Part shown: positions 33,474 through 43,125 of the stretch, one piece after another
How positions within the stretch are numbered: position 1 is the stretch's first letter
How the letters are laid out: every line of letters begins with the position of its first letter
Origin: Pyruvatibacter sp. HU-CL02332
GTDB taxonomy: Bacteria > Pseudomonadota > Alphaproteobacteria > CGMCC-115125
NCBI RefSeq assembly: GCF_040362765.1
Contig: NZ_BAABWK010000001.1
Span: 124,001-188,000 of the forward strand
DNA: 64,000 nt
Reading direction: 5' to 3'
Made by a program: the position numbers and the translations under genes
The notes under the pieces: model-generated
Told to the model about the DNA's origin: nothing
The model's database searches: none
The model's input: the letters and a program-made list of their open reading frames with translations, nothing else

Positions 33474-34295
33474 ATGAATTACGTGGATGCCTTTGACGCG
33501 CCGCTCGTCAACACCGGAGCCATCAAGCTGCATGGCCCGGCTGACTTTGAAGGCATGCGCAAGGCCGGGCAGATGTCTGCCGCCGCCCTCGACATGCTGG
33601 TGCCCCACGTTGTGCCCGGCGTGACAACGGCTGAGCTGGACAAACGCGTGCTCGAATTTGCGCTGGACCATGGCGTGGTACCCGCGACCTATGGCTATCG
33701 CGGTTACCGGCACTCCTCCTGCACCTCCATCAACCACGTGGTGTGCCATGGCATCCCCGGCGACAAGGCGCTGAAGAACGGCGACATCGTCAATATTGAT
33801 GTGACCCTGCTGGTGGACGGCTGGCACGGCGACACGAGCCGCATGTTTGGTGTCGGTGACATCAACCGAAAAGCAGAACGCCTCATCGACGTGACCTATC
33901 AGGGCATGATGCGCGGCATCGAAGTCGTGAAGCCTGGCGCAACCCTTGGCGACATAGGCGCAGCCATACAGACATACGCGGAAGCGGAACGCTGCGGCGT
34001 CGTGCGGGACTTCTGCGGCCATGGTCTGGGCAAAGTGTTTCATGACGCACCCAACATTTTGCACTACGGCAAGGCGGGCGAAGGTCAGGAACTCAAGGCG
34101 GGCATGTTCTTCACCATCGAGCCGATGATCAATCTGGGCCGTCCCCATGTGAAGCTGCTGTCAGATGGCTGGACTGCCGTCACCCGTGACCGGTCCCTCT
34201 CCGCCCAGTTCGAGCACTCCATCGGCGTGAGCGAAAACGGCTACGAGATTTTTACAAGTTCACCGGCCGGGCTCGACTGCCCGCCCTACGCGTAA
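33474..34295 (+). CDS. map: type I methionine aminopeptidase
   Basis: Removes the initiator Met from new proteins; cytosolic metalloenzyme of 273 residues. The five metal ligands are visible: Asp in NIDVTLLVDGWHGDTSRMF (two), His in GHGLGKVFHDAPN, Glu in FTIEPMI and Glu in AQFEHSIGV. HGIPGDKAL precedes them. ATG 33474 is the chosen start; an in-frame TTG at 33447 overlaps sfsA. It sits between sfsA and radC, 12 bp before the latter, and the three likely form one transcript. Confidence 0.95.
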   Translation: MNYVDAFDAPLVNTGAIKLHGPADFEGMRKAGQMSAAALDMLVPHVVPGVTTAELDKRVLEFALDHGVVPATYGYRGYRHSSCTSINHVVCHGIPGDKALKNGDIVNIDVTLLVDGWHGDTSRMFGVGDINRKAERLIDVTYQGMMRGIEVVKPGATLGDIGAAIQTYAEAERCGVVRDFCGHGLGKVFHDAPNILHYGKAGEGQELKAGMFFTIEPMINLGRPHVKLLSDGWTAVTRDRSLSAQFEHSIGVSENGYEIFTSSPAGLDCPPYA

Positions 34296-34307
34296 GGCGC
34301 ATCCGGA

Positions 34308-35099
34308 ATGTCGGGCTTTGAGGATTCAGGCGGCAAGCCGCTCCCCAAGCTGCAACCTGAATCGCGCACTGGTGAGTCCGTAAAGGCAAAGGCCGAAACT
34401 GCCCCCAAAAGCAGTCCAAAGAAGGACCCGCCCTCGCACACCGGCCACCGCCAGCGCCTGCGCGAGCGGTTCATTCAGGGCGGAGCCGATGCCCTGCCCG
34501 ACTATGAGCTGCTGGAAATGATCCTGTTCCGCGCCATCCCCCGGCGCGATACCAAGCCGCTGGCAAAGGACCTTCTCAAACGCTTTGGCGGCTTCAACGA
34601 AGTCATCACCGCACCCATGGAACGGCTGATTGAAGTACCCGGTGTGTCAGAAGGCGTGGCCACCGAACTCAAGCTCGTGCAGGCAGCGTCGCTCAGACTG
34701 GCAAAGTCAAAAGTCATGGACCGCCCGGCGATCTCCAGCTGGTCATCGCTGGTGGACTACTGCACCGCCGCCATGGCCTACGAGTCGACCGAGCAGTTCC
34801 GCATTCTGTTTCTTGATCGCAAGAACATTCTGATTGCGGACGAAGTTCAAAGCCGCGGCACCATCGATCACACCCCGGTCTATACCCGCGAAGTGGTGAA
34901 GCGCGCTCTTGATCTTGGCGCCAGCGCCATCATCCTCGTCCACAACCACCCGTCGGGTGATCCGACACCCAGCCGCGCTGACGTGGACATGACCAAGAAG
35001 ATCGAAGACGCCGCCAAGCCAGTTGGCGTTGCCCTGCATGACCACCTGATCATCGGCAAAGGCAATCACGCAAGCCTGCGGCAGCTCGGGTTGCTGTGA
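34308..35099 (+). CDS. radC: RadC family JAB-domain protein
   Basis: 263 residues. After a polar, low-complexity N-terminus (residues 1-45), the UPF0758 helix-hairpin-helix-like region reads [22 protein letters not shown] and [15 protein letters not shown]. The C-terminal MPN/JAB domain has the metal motif [14 protein letters not shown]. Named for DNA repair in E. coli, but that role is disputed; in mobile elements it aids anti-restriction or recombination. Its stop overlaps a GTG of the next small gene. Confidence 0.93.
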   Translation: MSGFEDSGGKPLPKLQPESRTGESVKAKAETAPKSSPKKDPPSHTGHRQRLRERFIQGGADALPDYELLEMILFRAIPRRDTKPLAKDLLKRFGGFNEVITAPMERLIEVPGVSEGVATELKLVQAASLRLAKSKVMDRPAISSWSSLVDYCTAAMAYESTEQFRILFLDRKNILIADEVQSRGTIDHTPVYTREVVKRALDLGASAIILVHNHPSGDPTPSRADVDMTKKIEDAAKPVGVALHDHLIIGKGNHASLRQLGLL

Positions 35100-35488
35100 A
35101 CAAGAACACGCAGGAGATGATCTCTCGGATTTTGAGGCGGATATTTGGCGGCAGGCTGGCGTTCAAAATCGACGTTTGGATGGACGGACGCAGACGCACT
35201 TCCTTGACTGAAGCCGAGGCTGCAAAGCAGGGCAAAAAACCGATCTTTGTTGGGATAGACTACAAGCACGCTTCAGTTTGGTGCGTCATCTACGCCCGAT
35301 CATTCGAGGAAGTCAGGCGGATTTACGCTGACTATGTCTTTGTGTTGGAGACACACGATCCCAATCGATGGCCATCGTTCACGGAAGAACAAAAGAGCAA
35401 TCTGAAGCTCACCAACGCATATGACATAGACGAACCGCAAAACCTGCCGTTCGATGACGACAAACGTCCGCATGCAATGACAGGATAG
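35096..35488 (+). CDS. protein of unknown function
   Basis: 130 residues from GTG 35096, overlapping the radC stop by 4 bp; alternatively it starts at ATG 35117 (MISRILRR). Soluble, with a basic N-terminus, a likely beta stretch ([27 protein letters not shown] in two strands) and an acidic tail. I recognise no family. Tight coupling to radC suggests co-expression. Cys is single. Confidence 0.6.
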   Translation: MNKNTQEMISRILRRIFGGRLAFKIDVWMDGRRRTSLTEAEAAKQGKKPIFVGIDYKHASVWCVIYARSFEEVRRIYADYVFVLETHDPNRWPSFTEEQKSNLKLTNAYDIDEPQNLPFDDDKRPHAMTG

Positions 35489-35540
35489 GTGGGGCATTCG
35501 TCCTTTCTGAGCGCACATCAGATCCGGCACAGTCGCCCCC

Positions 35541-35960
35541 ATGACACGCCTCTACGACAAGCCCTTGCTGCGCTGGTACCTGCTGTTGATTGCAGCCTTC
35601 TATGCCTATGGCGCTGCAGTCCATGTGGCCAATATGGCAAGCCTGACAGGCTTCGACTGGCTTGCCGCGCCGCGCCTCTGGCAGGCTCTGGATATTGTGT
35701 ATCTGGTGCTGGACATTGCCGTTGTTGTAGGGCTTTTGCTCAGGCACGCATTCGGGCTCGGCGCATTCATTGTTGCGGCAACAAGTCAGATTGTTCTGTA
35801 TACGGTGTTTCGGGACCACGTGGCGATGCTGGGAACGCCCCATGCACTGGGCCCTGAGCAGATGGCGTATCTCACCACGCTGGTGGCGTTCCATTTGGCA
35901 ACATTTGTGCTGTTCGCCCTGCTGGCTGTCTTCGCGCCAACCAGAGCGCAAGCAGCTTAA
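35541..35960 (+). CDS. small four-helix membrane protein
   Basis: 139 residues with four hydrophobic segments (WYLLLIAAFYAYGAAVHVA, ALDIVYLVLDIAVVVGLLL, LGAFIVAATSQIVLYTV, YLTTLVAFHLATFVLFALLA). I do not recognise the family; no metal or catalytic motif stands out. It converges on the LysR gene with 9 bp between stops. Confidence 0.65.
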   Translation: MTRLYDKPLLRWYLLLIAAFYAYGAAVHVANMASLTGFDWLAAPRLWQALDIVYLVLDIAVVVGLLLRHAFGLGAFIVAATSQIVLYTVFRDHVAMLGTPHALGPEQMAYLTTLVAFHLATFVLFALLAVFAPTRAQAA

Positions 35961-35969
35961 GCCCAGCAC

Positions 35970-36884
35970 TCACTCAAACGCATCCCATGGCGGCACGGGC
36001 CCAAAACGCTCTGCCAATAAGTCAATCAGTAGACGGACCTTTGCAGACAAGACCTTGCCCGGCGGATAGACCGCATACATGGCGATTGTCGGCGCACACC
36101 ACTCCGGCAGCACGCGCTCCAGAGCGCCGGACTTCAGGTCCTCGCCGATGATGAAGGTCGGCAGGCTGGCGATGCCGCAATCGGCCAGCATGGCATTGCG
36201 TATCATGTCGCCATTATTGACCCGCAGAGCGCCCGTCGACCGGATCTGTGCCGCCACAGCGCCGGGCGTGGCTTCCCGCTCGAGGTCCAGCGTGTCGCCG
36301 CCAATCGAATAGCGCAGACACCACTCGCCATTTATGTCAGCGGGTGTCTGGGGTCGGCCGACCTTGTCGAGAAAGCCCGGTGACGCCGCGAGCACCCGGC
36401 GCACCGGCGCGATGCGGCGGGCCTTGAGGCTCGAATCCGCCAGCGTCCCGATGCGGATGGCCACGTCGAACCCTTCATCCACAATGTCCACGAACCGGTC
36501 ATTGAGCACGAGATCAACTTCCAGCCTGGGGTGCGCCGCCATGAACTCGGACAGGACAGGCGACAGATGCCGAAGGCTGAAGGAAAACGGCACCGAGAGC
36601 TTGAGCAGGCCGCGGGCCTCGTCGTGCAGACTGGCCGCCGCCGCATCCGCCTCCTCAAGATCAGCCAGCACACCCCGCGCCCGCTCCCAATAGGCCTGCC
36701 CTACATCGGTAAGACTGACCCGCCGGGTCGTGCGGTTGAGCAGCCGGGCGCCGAGCCGGTCCTCAAGGGCAGCCACCTGTTTGGAGACCGCCGAGTTCGA
36801 CAGCCCCAGATCCTCCGCCGCCTTGGAAAAGCTGCCCCGCTCCGCCACCGCAACAAAGACTTCCAGGGTCGATAACCGGTCCAT
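35970..36884 (-). CDS. LysR family transcriptional regulator
   Basis: 304 residues. The winged-helix N-terminus shows AVAERGSFSKAAEDLGLSNSAVSKQVAAL and LLNRTTRRVSLTDVG; the rest is the periplasmic-binding-like effector domain from about residue 90. It belongs to the CrgA/DmlR-like subgroup by its SFSL and DVAIRIG motifs. It is divergent from the DoxX gene, which it probably regulates, through AT-rich sequence around 36900-36935. Effector unknown. Confidence 0.92.
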   Translation of the reverse strand: MDRLSTLEVFVAVAERGSFSKAAEDLGLSNSAVSKQVAALEDRLGARLLNRTTRRVSLTDVGQAYWERARGVLADLEEADAAAASLHDEARGLLKLSVPFSFSLRHLSPVLSEFMAAHPRLEVDLVLNDRFVDIVDEGFDVAIRIGTLADSSLKARRIAPVRRVLAASPGFLDKVGRPQTPADINGEWCLRYSIGGDTLDLEREATPGAVAAQIRSTGALRVNNGDMIRNAMLADCGIASLPTFIIGEDLKSGALERVLPEWCAPTIAMYAVYPPGKVLSAKVRLLIDLLAERFGPVPPWDAFE

Positions 36885-37006
36885 CTGATTTATCCCATTC
36901 AGGAAACAATATTATTCTTATCTACCCGATTATCCCACCTTGAGGAACACCTACCTTCATCTCCATCGACACATACAGACATCAATCACCCATCTGGAGA
37001 TGACCC

Positions 37007-37447
37007 ATGTTCAAGACCCTTCTGGCTCAAAACGAGCTTCACACCCCCACCGCACCCCTCGCCGCCACGCTGCTGCGCATCACGTTGGGGGTCGCATTCC
37101 TCGCCCACGGCCTTTTGAAAGTGCTGGTTTTCACCCCCGCCGGCACAGTGGCCTTCTTTGAGAGCCAGGGGTTTCCCGGTGTCACGGCCTACGCTGTGAT
37201 TTTCGCGGAGATCGCCGGCGGGCTGGCCTTGATCCTCGGCCTGCACACCCGCGCCGTAGCGCTTGGCTTGGTGCCGGTTTTGATGGGCGCCGCCCTCGTT
37301 CACCTGCCCAATGGCTGGGTGTTCTCCAATCCGGGCGGCGGCTGGGAATTCCCGGTTTTCTGGATCTTCGCCAATCTCGTGCAGGCGCTTCTGGGCGACG
37401 GCGTGTTTGCCCTGCGCTCCCCCCTTGCGTCAGGTGATGCCCGCTAG
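37007..37447 (+). CDS. DoxX family membrane protein
   Basis: 146 residues, four hydrophobic segments, with the DoxX mark LLRITLGVAFLAHGLLKV at the first helix and AGGLALILGLHTRAVALGL, GAALVHLPNGWVFSNPGGGWEF, then FWIFANLVQALLGDG. DoxX-type proteins act in membrane redox processes, for example in quinone or thiol electron transfer; function here is inferred. GGAG lies 7 bases before ATG 37007. Divergent LysR regulator next to it. Confidence 0.88.
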   Translation: MFKTLLAQNELHTPTAPLAATLLRITLGVAFLAHGLLKVLVFTPAGTVAFFESQGFPGVTAYAVIFAEIAGGLALILGLHTRAVALGLVPVLMGAALVHLPNGWVFSNPGGGWEFPVFWIFANLVQALLGDGVFALRSPLASGDAR

Positions 37448-37600
37448 GGTCGTCTCCATTCCTGATGGCGGGCCGACCCGCCTCGACGCAACCTCAGCCC
37501 CGCATGCCTCATTTCCGTTAATCGCGGTGGAAGTGTGCGGGGCCTTGGCGTATCAACACCCGCAACGAACAGACTCACGCAGGTTTTGGAGCCGCCGCAC

Positions 37601-38896
37601 ATGATCCCCCGTTACAGCCGCAAGGAAATGGCCGATATCTGGTCACCCGAAACCAAGTTCCGTATCTGGTTCGAGATCGAGGCCCATGCCTGCACAGCGC
37701 TGGCAAAGCTGGGTGTAATCCCAGAGGACGCCGCCAAGAACATCTGGGACAAGGGCTCAAAGGCTGAATTCAACGTGGAGCGCATCGACGAGATCGAGCG
37801 CGAAGTGAAGCACGACGTCATCGCCTTCCTCACCCACCTAGCCGAATTCATCGGCGAAGACAGCCGCTTCGTCCATCAGGGCATGACCTCTTCAGACGTG
37901 CTGGACACCTGCCTCTCCGTCCAGCTCACCCGCGCCGCCGACCTGCTGCTGGCCGACATGGACGCCCTCCTGGCGGCTCTCAAGAAGCGCGCGATTGAAC
38001 ACAAGAACACGGTCACCATTGGCCGCTCCCACGGCATCCATGCGGAGCCGACAACCTTCGGCCTCAAGCTGGCCCAGGCCTATGCTGAATTTGAGCGCGG
38101 CAAGATGCGCCTGGAACAGGCCCGTGCCGACATCGCCACCTGCGCGATCTCCGGTGCCGTCGGCACCTTCGCCAATATTGATCCAAGCGTCGAAGAGCAC
38201 GTGGCGCTGGAAATGGGCCTTGTGCCCGAGCCTGTCTCGACGCAGGTCATCCCCCGCGATCGCCACGCGCAGTTCTTTGCAACCCTGGGCGTCATCGCCT
38301 CATCAGTTGAGCGTCTGGCAACAGAAGTCCGTCACCTTCAGCGTACGGAAGTTCTCGAAGTTGAAGAGTTCTTCTCCGAAGGCCAGAAGGGTTCGTCGGC
38401 GATGCCGCACAAGCGCAACCCGATCCTGACCGAAAACCTCACCGGCCTCGCCCGCCTTGTCCGCGGCATGGCTATGCCAGCGATGGAAAACGTCGCCCTG
38501 TGGCACGAGCGCGATATCTCGCACTCCTCTGTTGAGCGGATGATTGGCCCGGACGCGACAGTGACACTCGACTTTGCCCTCGTGCGCCTCACCGGCGTGA
38601 TGGACAAGCTGCTGGTGTACCCGGAAAACATGCAGGCCAACATGGACAAGCTGGGCGGCCTCATGCACTCCCAGCGCGTTCTGCTGGCCCTGACGCAAAA
38701 AGGCGTCAGCCGCGAAGACAGCTATCGCCTCGTCCAGCGCAACGCCATGCCCGTCTGGCGCGGCGAAGGCGTGTTCCTTGATCTGCTGAAGGCGGACGAA
38801 GAGGTCGTGCTGTCAGACGCCGAACTCGAAGACCTGTTTGATCTGGGCTACCACACCAAACACGTCGACACGATCTTCAAGCGGGTGTTCGGGTAA
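37601..38896 (+). CDS. purB: adenylosuccinate lyase
   Basis: Splits SAICAR and adenylosuccinate in purine synthesis; homotetrameric cytosolic enzyme, 431 residues. Signature [12 protein letters not shown] is clear, with catalytic regions [13 protein letters not shown] and [11 protein letters not shown] before it. The end [15 protein letters not shown]-like ([18 protein letters not shown]) is the family C-terminus. ATG 37601 ([10 protein letters not shown]) fits homologues. In related genomes purB is near DUF1476 and purC; here 7.7 kb of accessory genes separate them. Confidence 0.96.
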   Translation: MIPRYSRKEMADIWSPETKFRIWFEIEAHACTALAKLGVIPEDAAKNIWDKGSKAEFNVERIDEIEREVKHDVIAFLTHLAEFIGEDSRFVHQGMTSSDVLDTCLSVQLTRAADLLLADMDALLAALKKRAIEHKNTVTIGRSHGIHAEPTTFGLKLAQAYAEFERGKMRLEQARADIATCAISGAVGTFANIDPSVEEHVALEMGLVPEPVSTQVIPRDRHAQFFATLGVIASSVERLATEVRHLQRTEVLEVEEFFSEGQKGSSAMPHKRNPILTENLTGLARLVRGMAMPAMENVALWHERDISHSSVERMIGPDATVTLDFALVRLTGVMDKLLVYPENMQANMDKLGGLMHSQRVLLALTQKGVSREDSYRLVQRNAMPVWRGEGVFLDLLKADEEVVLSDAELEDLFDLGYHTKHVDTIFKRVFG

Positions 38897-38904
38897 CCAC
38901 ACCC

Positions 38905-39348
38905 ATGGCAGTGCAGATTGAACACCTTCATGACGCACTGCCCGCGGGCATCGACGCGCTTGCGACCGCCAGCCGTGCCGAGGGGATACGCAACATCTCC
39001 CTGCTGGTGGAGCAGTGGCAGTCTGGCGCGCAACGGTTTGATCAGCACGACGCAGCGCTGTTTGCAGCGTTTCGCGATGGCGAGCTAGCCGGCATCGGCG
39101 GCATCACCCGCGAAGACGGCCTCGACGAACCCGCCATGCGCGTGCGGCGGTTCTACGTGCTGCCACAGTTTCGCCGGTCCGGCATTGCCACTGCGCTCGC
39201 CAAGGCGTGCATGGCGCACGGTCTCAGAATCTGCCCCATCCTCACCTGCAATGCACAAGCAAGCGATGCTGCCGGTGTGTTCTGGGAAGCGATGGGGTTT
39301 GAGGCGGTTGAATTGCCGACAATTACGCATGTTTTCCGACGCCACTAA
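38905..39348 (+). CDS. GNAT family N-acetyltransferase
   Basis: 147 residues with the acetyl-CoA-binding motif A: VRRFYVLPQFRRSGIATALAKA (R-R-S-G-I-A loop), then motif B around GVFWEAMGFEAVELPT. Substrate unknown. Follows purB by 8 bp and is probably translated from the same transcript. Repeat copy E starts 5 bp after its stop. Confidence 0.85.
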   Translation: MAVQIEHLHDALPAGIDALATASRAEGIRNISLLVEQWQSGAQRFDQHDAALFAAFRDGELAGIGGITREDGLDEPAMRVRRFYVLPQFRRSGIATALAKACMAHGLRICPILTCNAQASDAAGVFWEAMGFEAVELPTITHVFRRH

Positions 39349-39352
39349 CATC

Positions 39353-39443
39353 CCGTGTCCCCGGACTTGATCCGGGGCCTACTCGCGGACACTTCAGGGT
39401 ACAGCGGATGAGAGTGGACCCCGGGTCGAGCCCGGGGATACGG
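39353..39443. repeat. 91-bp dispersed inverted-repeat element, copy E
   Basis: Same length but opposite orientation to copies A-D and G: the GGCCTACTCGC side comes first and GAGAGTGGACCCC last. The right arm has changed bases (GGTCGAGCCCGG). Confidence 0.92.
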
Positions 39444-39988
39444 ACGGCTTTTAAAAAAATTCAAAAACTTATCCCCGGTCCTCAAACCTCGCGGATAATG
39501 CTCGTATCTCCTGCCACAAGGGCATCCGGGCCGTCCGGACTTGGGTGGGAGGTGCGAATGCCTGGAAGGCAGTGCGAGTGGCGGGTCCTTGGGAACGTGG
39601 ACCCTGCGCGCGGTGCCGGAGCACGCAAGTAACGGGTGCGTGCTGCAAGGGCAGCGATGGATCGGGCCTGGTCACGCCGTGGAAAAGCTGGCCCCGTATC
39701 CAACCGTGCCGTTCCAAAGTGCGGGATGCGGACGAAAGGCTCGCGGTGATCAAGGTCGAGGGTAATGCCCGATCGGTCACCGTCAAAGTCCATCGCTGAA
39801 GACATTTGCGTGTGGAGCGCCCGGGAACCGGCTCTCTCGTGACTGATATCGCCATGAGACCTGCGCACGAGCAGGCCCCAGGCGCTCCCACTCCCCTTCT
39901 TTGGGGACAAGACGGAATGAATACCCGTGGCGAGGTTTCGCTTGCGGCGGTGGGCGGCTGTCTTGGCGGACGCGGCTCGGAGTCAGAT
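39444..39988. other. 545-bp region with small ORFs on both strands, unresolved
   Basis: No recognised gene. On the + strand a frame from GTG 39545 to TGA 39799 encodes 84 residues with CARC and CC cysteine pairs and ends DADERLAVIKVEGNARSVTVKVHR-like, which reads as plausible protein or as conserved structured RNA. On the - strand a frame overlaps it. Several short hairpins occur (GGGTCC with GGACCC; GTGGAGCGCC near 39812 with GGCGCTCCCAC). I cannot decide between a small protein and a structured RNA. Confidence 0.35.
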
Positions 39989-40076
39989 GGCCCCTCCGGT
40001 CAAGCCGGAGGGAAAGCGGACAAGGGTGAGGTGGTGCATTCAACCACTCGCTCTCCCTCCGGCTTGACCGGAGGGC
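39989..40076. repeat. 88-bp inverted repeat related to the 31-bp repeat
   Basis: GGCCCCTCCGGTCAAGCC-type left arm (39989-40013) pairs with the right arm (40054-40076); each arm contains CCGGTCAAGCCGG, itself a palindrome. Similar layout to the 91-bp element but of different sequence. Confidence 0.8.
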
Positions 40077-40185
40077 CTATCCGAGGTCGCGATCATGTGG
40101 AAAACCGCCGCGCCCGTCACACAAATGGTGCCGAAGGCCTATACTGAGTGCCAAACACAAAACCCCAGTCCCGGAGTTCCCCTAC

Positions 40186-40950
40186 ATGACACCTGAACCA
40201 CGTATTGCCTTTGACGGTGCCTTGCGCCGCCGCGTCTATCTGTTCCGCCATGGCGACGTGGCCTATGTGAGCAAGGACGGTTCGATCGTGGCAGACCCCC
40301 GCGCGGTGCATCTGACGCCACAGGGACAAGCCGAAGCCGACGCCATGGGCGGCATGATGGCAGACGTGCCGCTGGACAAGGCAGTGAACTCCGGCCTGCC
40401 GCGCACCAGGCAGACGCTGGCGCGCATTCTCAATGGCCGTGACGTCCCCACCGAAGAAGTGCCGGATCTCGAAGAGCTGCGGTCAGATCGCGCGCAGGCT
40501 GCCTATGAGCAGGGTGGCGCGCCGGACCCTGTTCCCCTGCCTGATGATCTGGACGAAGTGGCCTATGCCTTTTTGAACGCCCACGAGCCGGGCATGCGCT
40601 ATCGCAACGGCGAAGCCTTTGAAGATTTTCAGGCCCGCGTGGTGCCGGCCTTCGAAGGTCTGCTGAAAAAGCCGGACTGGAACCACATGGCCCTGGTGGC
40701 CCATGGCGGCGTCAACCGCATCATTCTGGGCTGGGCGCTCGGCACCGGCCTCAGGACCTTTGGCCAGTTCGAACAGGACACCTGCTGCCTCAACGTGCTG
40801 GACGTGGATCAGGACCCCGACGACCTGTCGATCCGCCGGGTGCTCGTGCGCGCCGTCAATGCCACGACGTATGACCCGCCGAAAAAGGACCGTCACCTGA
40901 CAACGCTGGAAGGCCTGGCGCACAGGCTTCGGGAGGCACGGAGCAAGTAA
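40186..40950 (+). CDS. histidine phosphatase family protein
   Basis: 254 residues of the phosphoglycerate mutase/acid phosphatase superfamily. RHG motif VYLFRHGDVAYV carries the phospho-acceptor His, then HLTPQGQAEADAMG, SGLPRTRQTLARIL with the Arg, and the second His in ALVAHGGVNRI. Probably a phosphatase of a small phosphoester; substrate unknown. It is preceded by the unresolved repeat region and followed by repeat copy F. Confidence 0.87.
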   Translation: MTPEPRIAFDGALRRRVYLFRHGDVAYVSKDGSIVADPRAVHLTPQGQAEADAMGGMMADVPLDKAVNSGLPRTRQTLARILNGRDVPTEEVPDLEELRSDRAQAAYEQGGAPDPVPLPDDLDEVAYAFLNAHEPGMRYRNGEAFEDFQARVVPAFEGLLKKPDWNHMALVAHGGVNRIILGWALGTGLRTFGQFEQDTCCLNVLDVDQDPDDLSIRRVLVRAVNATTYDPPKKDRHLTTLEGLAHRLREARSK

Positions 40951-40963
40951 GACCTGTCAGTCA

Positions 40964-41054
40964 CCGTATCTCCGGACTTGATCCGGAGCCTACTCGCCGA
41001 TGCTGCAGACCGAAGCAGTCGAGAGTGGACCCCGGATCAAGTCCGGGGATACGG
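40964..41054. repeat. 91-bp dispersed inverted-repeat element, copy F
   Basis: Same length, inverted orientation like copy E. The left arm has CTCCGG in place of CCCCGG. Lies between the phosphatase gene and the P450 promoter. Confidence 0.92.
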
Positions 41055-41079
41055 CAGGCACAGAGCCTTGACTGCCTCC

Positions 41080-41108
41080 TTGATTGTTAACTCAGTAAAC
41101 AATATACT
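41080..41108 (+). promoter_or_regulatory. P450 promoter with palindromic operator in its spacer
   Basis: TTGATT (41080-41085), 17 bases, TATACT (41103-41108) is a good sigma-70-type promoter. The 21 bases 41083-41103 form a near-perfect palindrome with ATTGTT and AACAAT ends and ACTCAGT in the middle; only one symmetric pair and the centre break symmetry. A repressor bound here would block RNA polymerase. The start codon of the P450 gene is 65 bp downstream. Confidence 0.8.
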
Positions 41109-41172
41109 GCGTCAATAATGAGGGAGGCGAAAAGACCTCCCGCACATCCCGATGTTCCTGGGGAGGAATTCT

Positions 41173-42429
41173 ATGGCTGACGATATTGCGGCGCTCGTTG
41201 CCGCTTTGCCCAGCGGCGACACGATCGCCAACCCTTATCCGCTCTATACAAAGCTGAGGCCACACGCACCGGTGCAGGGCTACAGAGACTACCCGCCCGG
41301 CACAGTGCCCGGCGAAGACGAAGCCGTGAATGCGTGGGTGTTGCTGGACTATGACCAGGTGTCCAAGGCAGCCCGCGACCACCGCACATTTTCGTCCCGC
41401 GATCCTTTGCAGGAAGGCTCCTCGGCCCCGACGCTGATGCTCGTCAACCACGACAACCCGGAACACGATCGCCTGCGCAACATCGTCAACCTCGCCTTCT
41501 CCCGCAAACGCATCGAAGAGCTGTCCCCACACGTCAGCCGCATGGTGCACACGCTGCTGGATGAAGTGGAGAGCGCGCGCGGGTCCGACATAGAGGCCAT
41601 GGGCGATATCTGTGCGGCTTTGCCTGCCCGGGTGATGGTGCATCTGCTGGGATTGCCAAACGAGATCGCCGCCAAGTTCCGTCACTGGGGCACAGCGTTC
41701 ATGCTGTCCGCAGACCTGACGCCGGAAGAGCGCCAGACATCCAATGTGGAGCTGTACACCTACTTTGTGGAACAGGTGACAGCGATGGACGAAGCGCTGG
41801 CCGCTGGCAAGGATGTGCCGGACAGCCTGATGCGCGCGCTCCTGACCGCAGAAGCTGACGGTGAAAAACTCACCCGCGATGAAGTCATCCGCTTCTGCCT
41901 GACGCTGGTGGTTGCCGGTGCCGAGACGACAACCTTCCTGCTCGGCAATCTGCTGCATCACCTGGCCACCATGCCGGAGATGACTGAGCGTCTACGCGCC
42001 AACCGGGACGACATCGAAGGCTTCATGAATGAAAGCCTGCGCCACTCCGGCCCGCCGCAACGCCTGTTCCGCATTGCAGAAGCGGACGTTGAAGTCGGTG
42101 GACAACAGATCAAGAAGGGAGACTGGGTGGCGCTGTTCTTTGCAGCGGCAAACCACGACCCGGCGATGTTCCCGGATCCTGAGACCTTCGACATCGACCG
42201 CACAAACCTCAACAAGCAACTGACCTTCGGCGTCGGCGTGCATCACTGTCTGGGGTCCGCCCTTGCCAAGGCCGAAGCCCGCGAGCTGATGAATGCCCTG
42301 CTGGATCGCTACGGCGCCATCACTGAAACCGGCAGCGGGTCTGAACCCCAGCGCGCCAGCCTGCTCAACCATGGGCTGGCAACGCTCAACATTCACCTGA
42401 CACCCAAGATCAAGGATGCCGCACAATGA
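41173..42429 (+). CDS. cytochrome P450
   Basis: Heme monooxygenase of 418 residues, soluble bacterial type. I-helix oxygen-binding segment [14 protein letters not shown], ExxR-type motif NESLRHSGP, and heme loop [16 protein letters not shown] with the thiolate Cys. It probably hydroxylates a hydrophobic compound with electrons from ferredoxin; no ferredoxin is adjacent. ATG 41173 is decided by GGGGAGGAATTCT upstream, not the ATG at 41152. Its stop overlaps the SnoaL-like gene by 4 bp. Confidence 0.93.
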   Translation: MADDIAALVAALPSGDTIANPYPLYTKLRPHAPVQGYRDYPPGTVPGEDEAVNAWVLLDYDQVSKAARDHRTFSSRDPLQEGSSAPTLMLVNHDNPEHDRLRNIVNLAFSRKRIEELSPHVSRMVHTLLDEVESARGSDIEAMGDICAALPARVMVHLLGLPNEIAAKFRHWGTAFMLSADLTPEERQTSNVELYTYFVEQVTAMDEALAAGKDVPDSLMRALLTAEADGEKLTRDEVIRFCLTLVVAGAETTTFLLGNLLHHLATMPEMTERLRANRDDIEGFMNESLRHSGPPQRLFRIAEADVEVGGQQIKKGDWVALFFAAANHDPAMFPDPETFDIDRTNLNKQLTFGVGVHHCLGSALAKAEARELMNALLDRYGAITETGSGSEPQRASLLNHGLATLNIHLTPKIKDAAQ

Positions 42430-42830
42430 GCCTTCAAGAAGATAACATCGCCGCCACCCAGCAACTTTTTGCAGCGTTCGGCGCCGGCGACATTCCCGCG
42501 ATCCTGTCTCACTGCAATGACGACATCCGCATTGAGTTTTACGGGCCCGACGACATCATTCCCTATGCAGGCATGTATGACGGCATGGACGGGGCACGGA
42601 CGTTTTTTGAAACCGTGCTGTCATCGGTAGACATTCACGTCTTTGATCCGCTGGAGTTTCTGTCTGACAAGGACAAGGTGATTGTGACTGGTGTGCTGCA
42701 CCTCACCGCCAAGTCTACCGGCCGGGACATCAAGTCAGACTTCGCGCATGTCATCACCATGCGGGACGGCAAGTGGCTGAAGTTCCGCGACTTCATGGAC
42801 ACCAATCAGGCCGTAAAGGCGTTCTCCTAG
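42426..42830 (+). CDS. SnoaL/NTF2-like protein
   Basis: 134 residues of the cone-shaped NTF2/SnoaL fold: [54 protein letters not shown], then [21 protein letters not shown]. Such proteins act as small isomerases, cyclases or dehydratases. Coupled to the P450 gene by an ATGA overlap, so it probably acts on the P450 product or substrate. Confidence 0.85.
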   Translation: MSLQEDNIAATQQLFAAFGAGDIPAILSHCNDDIRIEFYGPDDIIPYAGMYDGMDGARTFFETVLSSVDIHVFDPLEFLSDKDKVIVTGVLHLTAKSTGRDIKSDFAHVITMRDGKWLKFRDFMDTNQAVKAFS

Positions 42831-42959
42831 ATCACCTCACGACATGTCATTCCGCGCCCTTATCGCGGAATCCAGCTAAAGCAGGCGGAGGGGCTCCGCC
42901 TGCGCCCTGGGCCCCGCGACACCGTCGCGGGGTGACGTGTTTTGGCAAGCAAATACTGG

Positions 42960-43050
42960 CCGTATCCCCGGACTTGATCCGGGGTCCACTCTTGGTCGCT
43001 GTGCAGTTGATTGTTTGCGAGTAGGCCCCGGATCAAGTCCGGGGACGCGG
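42960..43050. repeat. 91-bp dispersed inverted-repeat element, copy G
   Basis: Same length and orientation as copies A-D; the centre is close to that of copies B and D (GCAGTTGATTGTTTGCGAGTAG-type). It ends GACGCGG in place of the usual GATACGG. Confidence 0.95.
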
Positions 43051-43125
43051 GTTTCGTGACCCGACCATCACCCTTTGGTGCCATTGTCCGGTTTAACCGG
43101 ACAATCCATAGATGGCAGATGCTGC

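Noticed and set aside
37562-37601. purB start at 37535
   Set aside because: Homologues begin with the Ile-Pro-Arg-Tyr-Ser motif at ATG 37601; upstream residues are unrelated.
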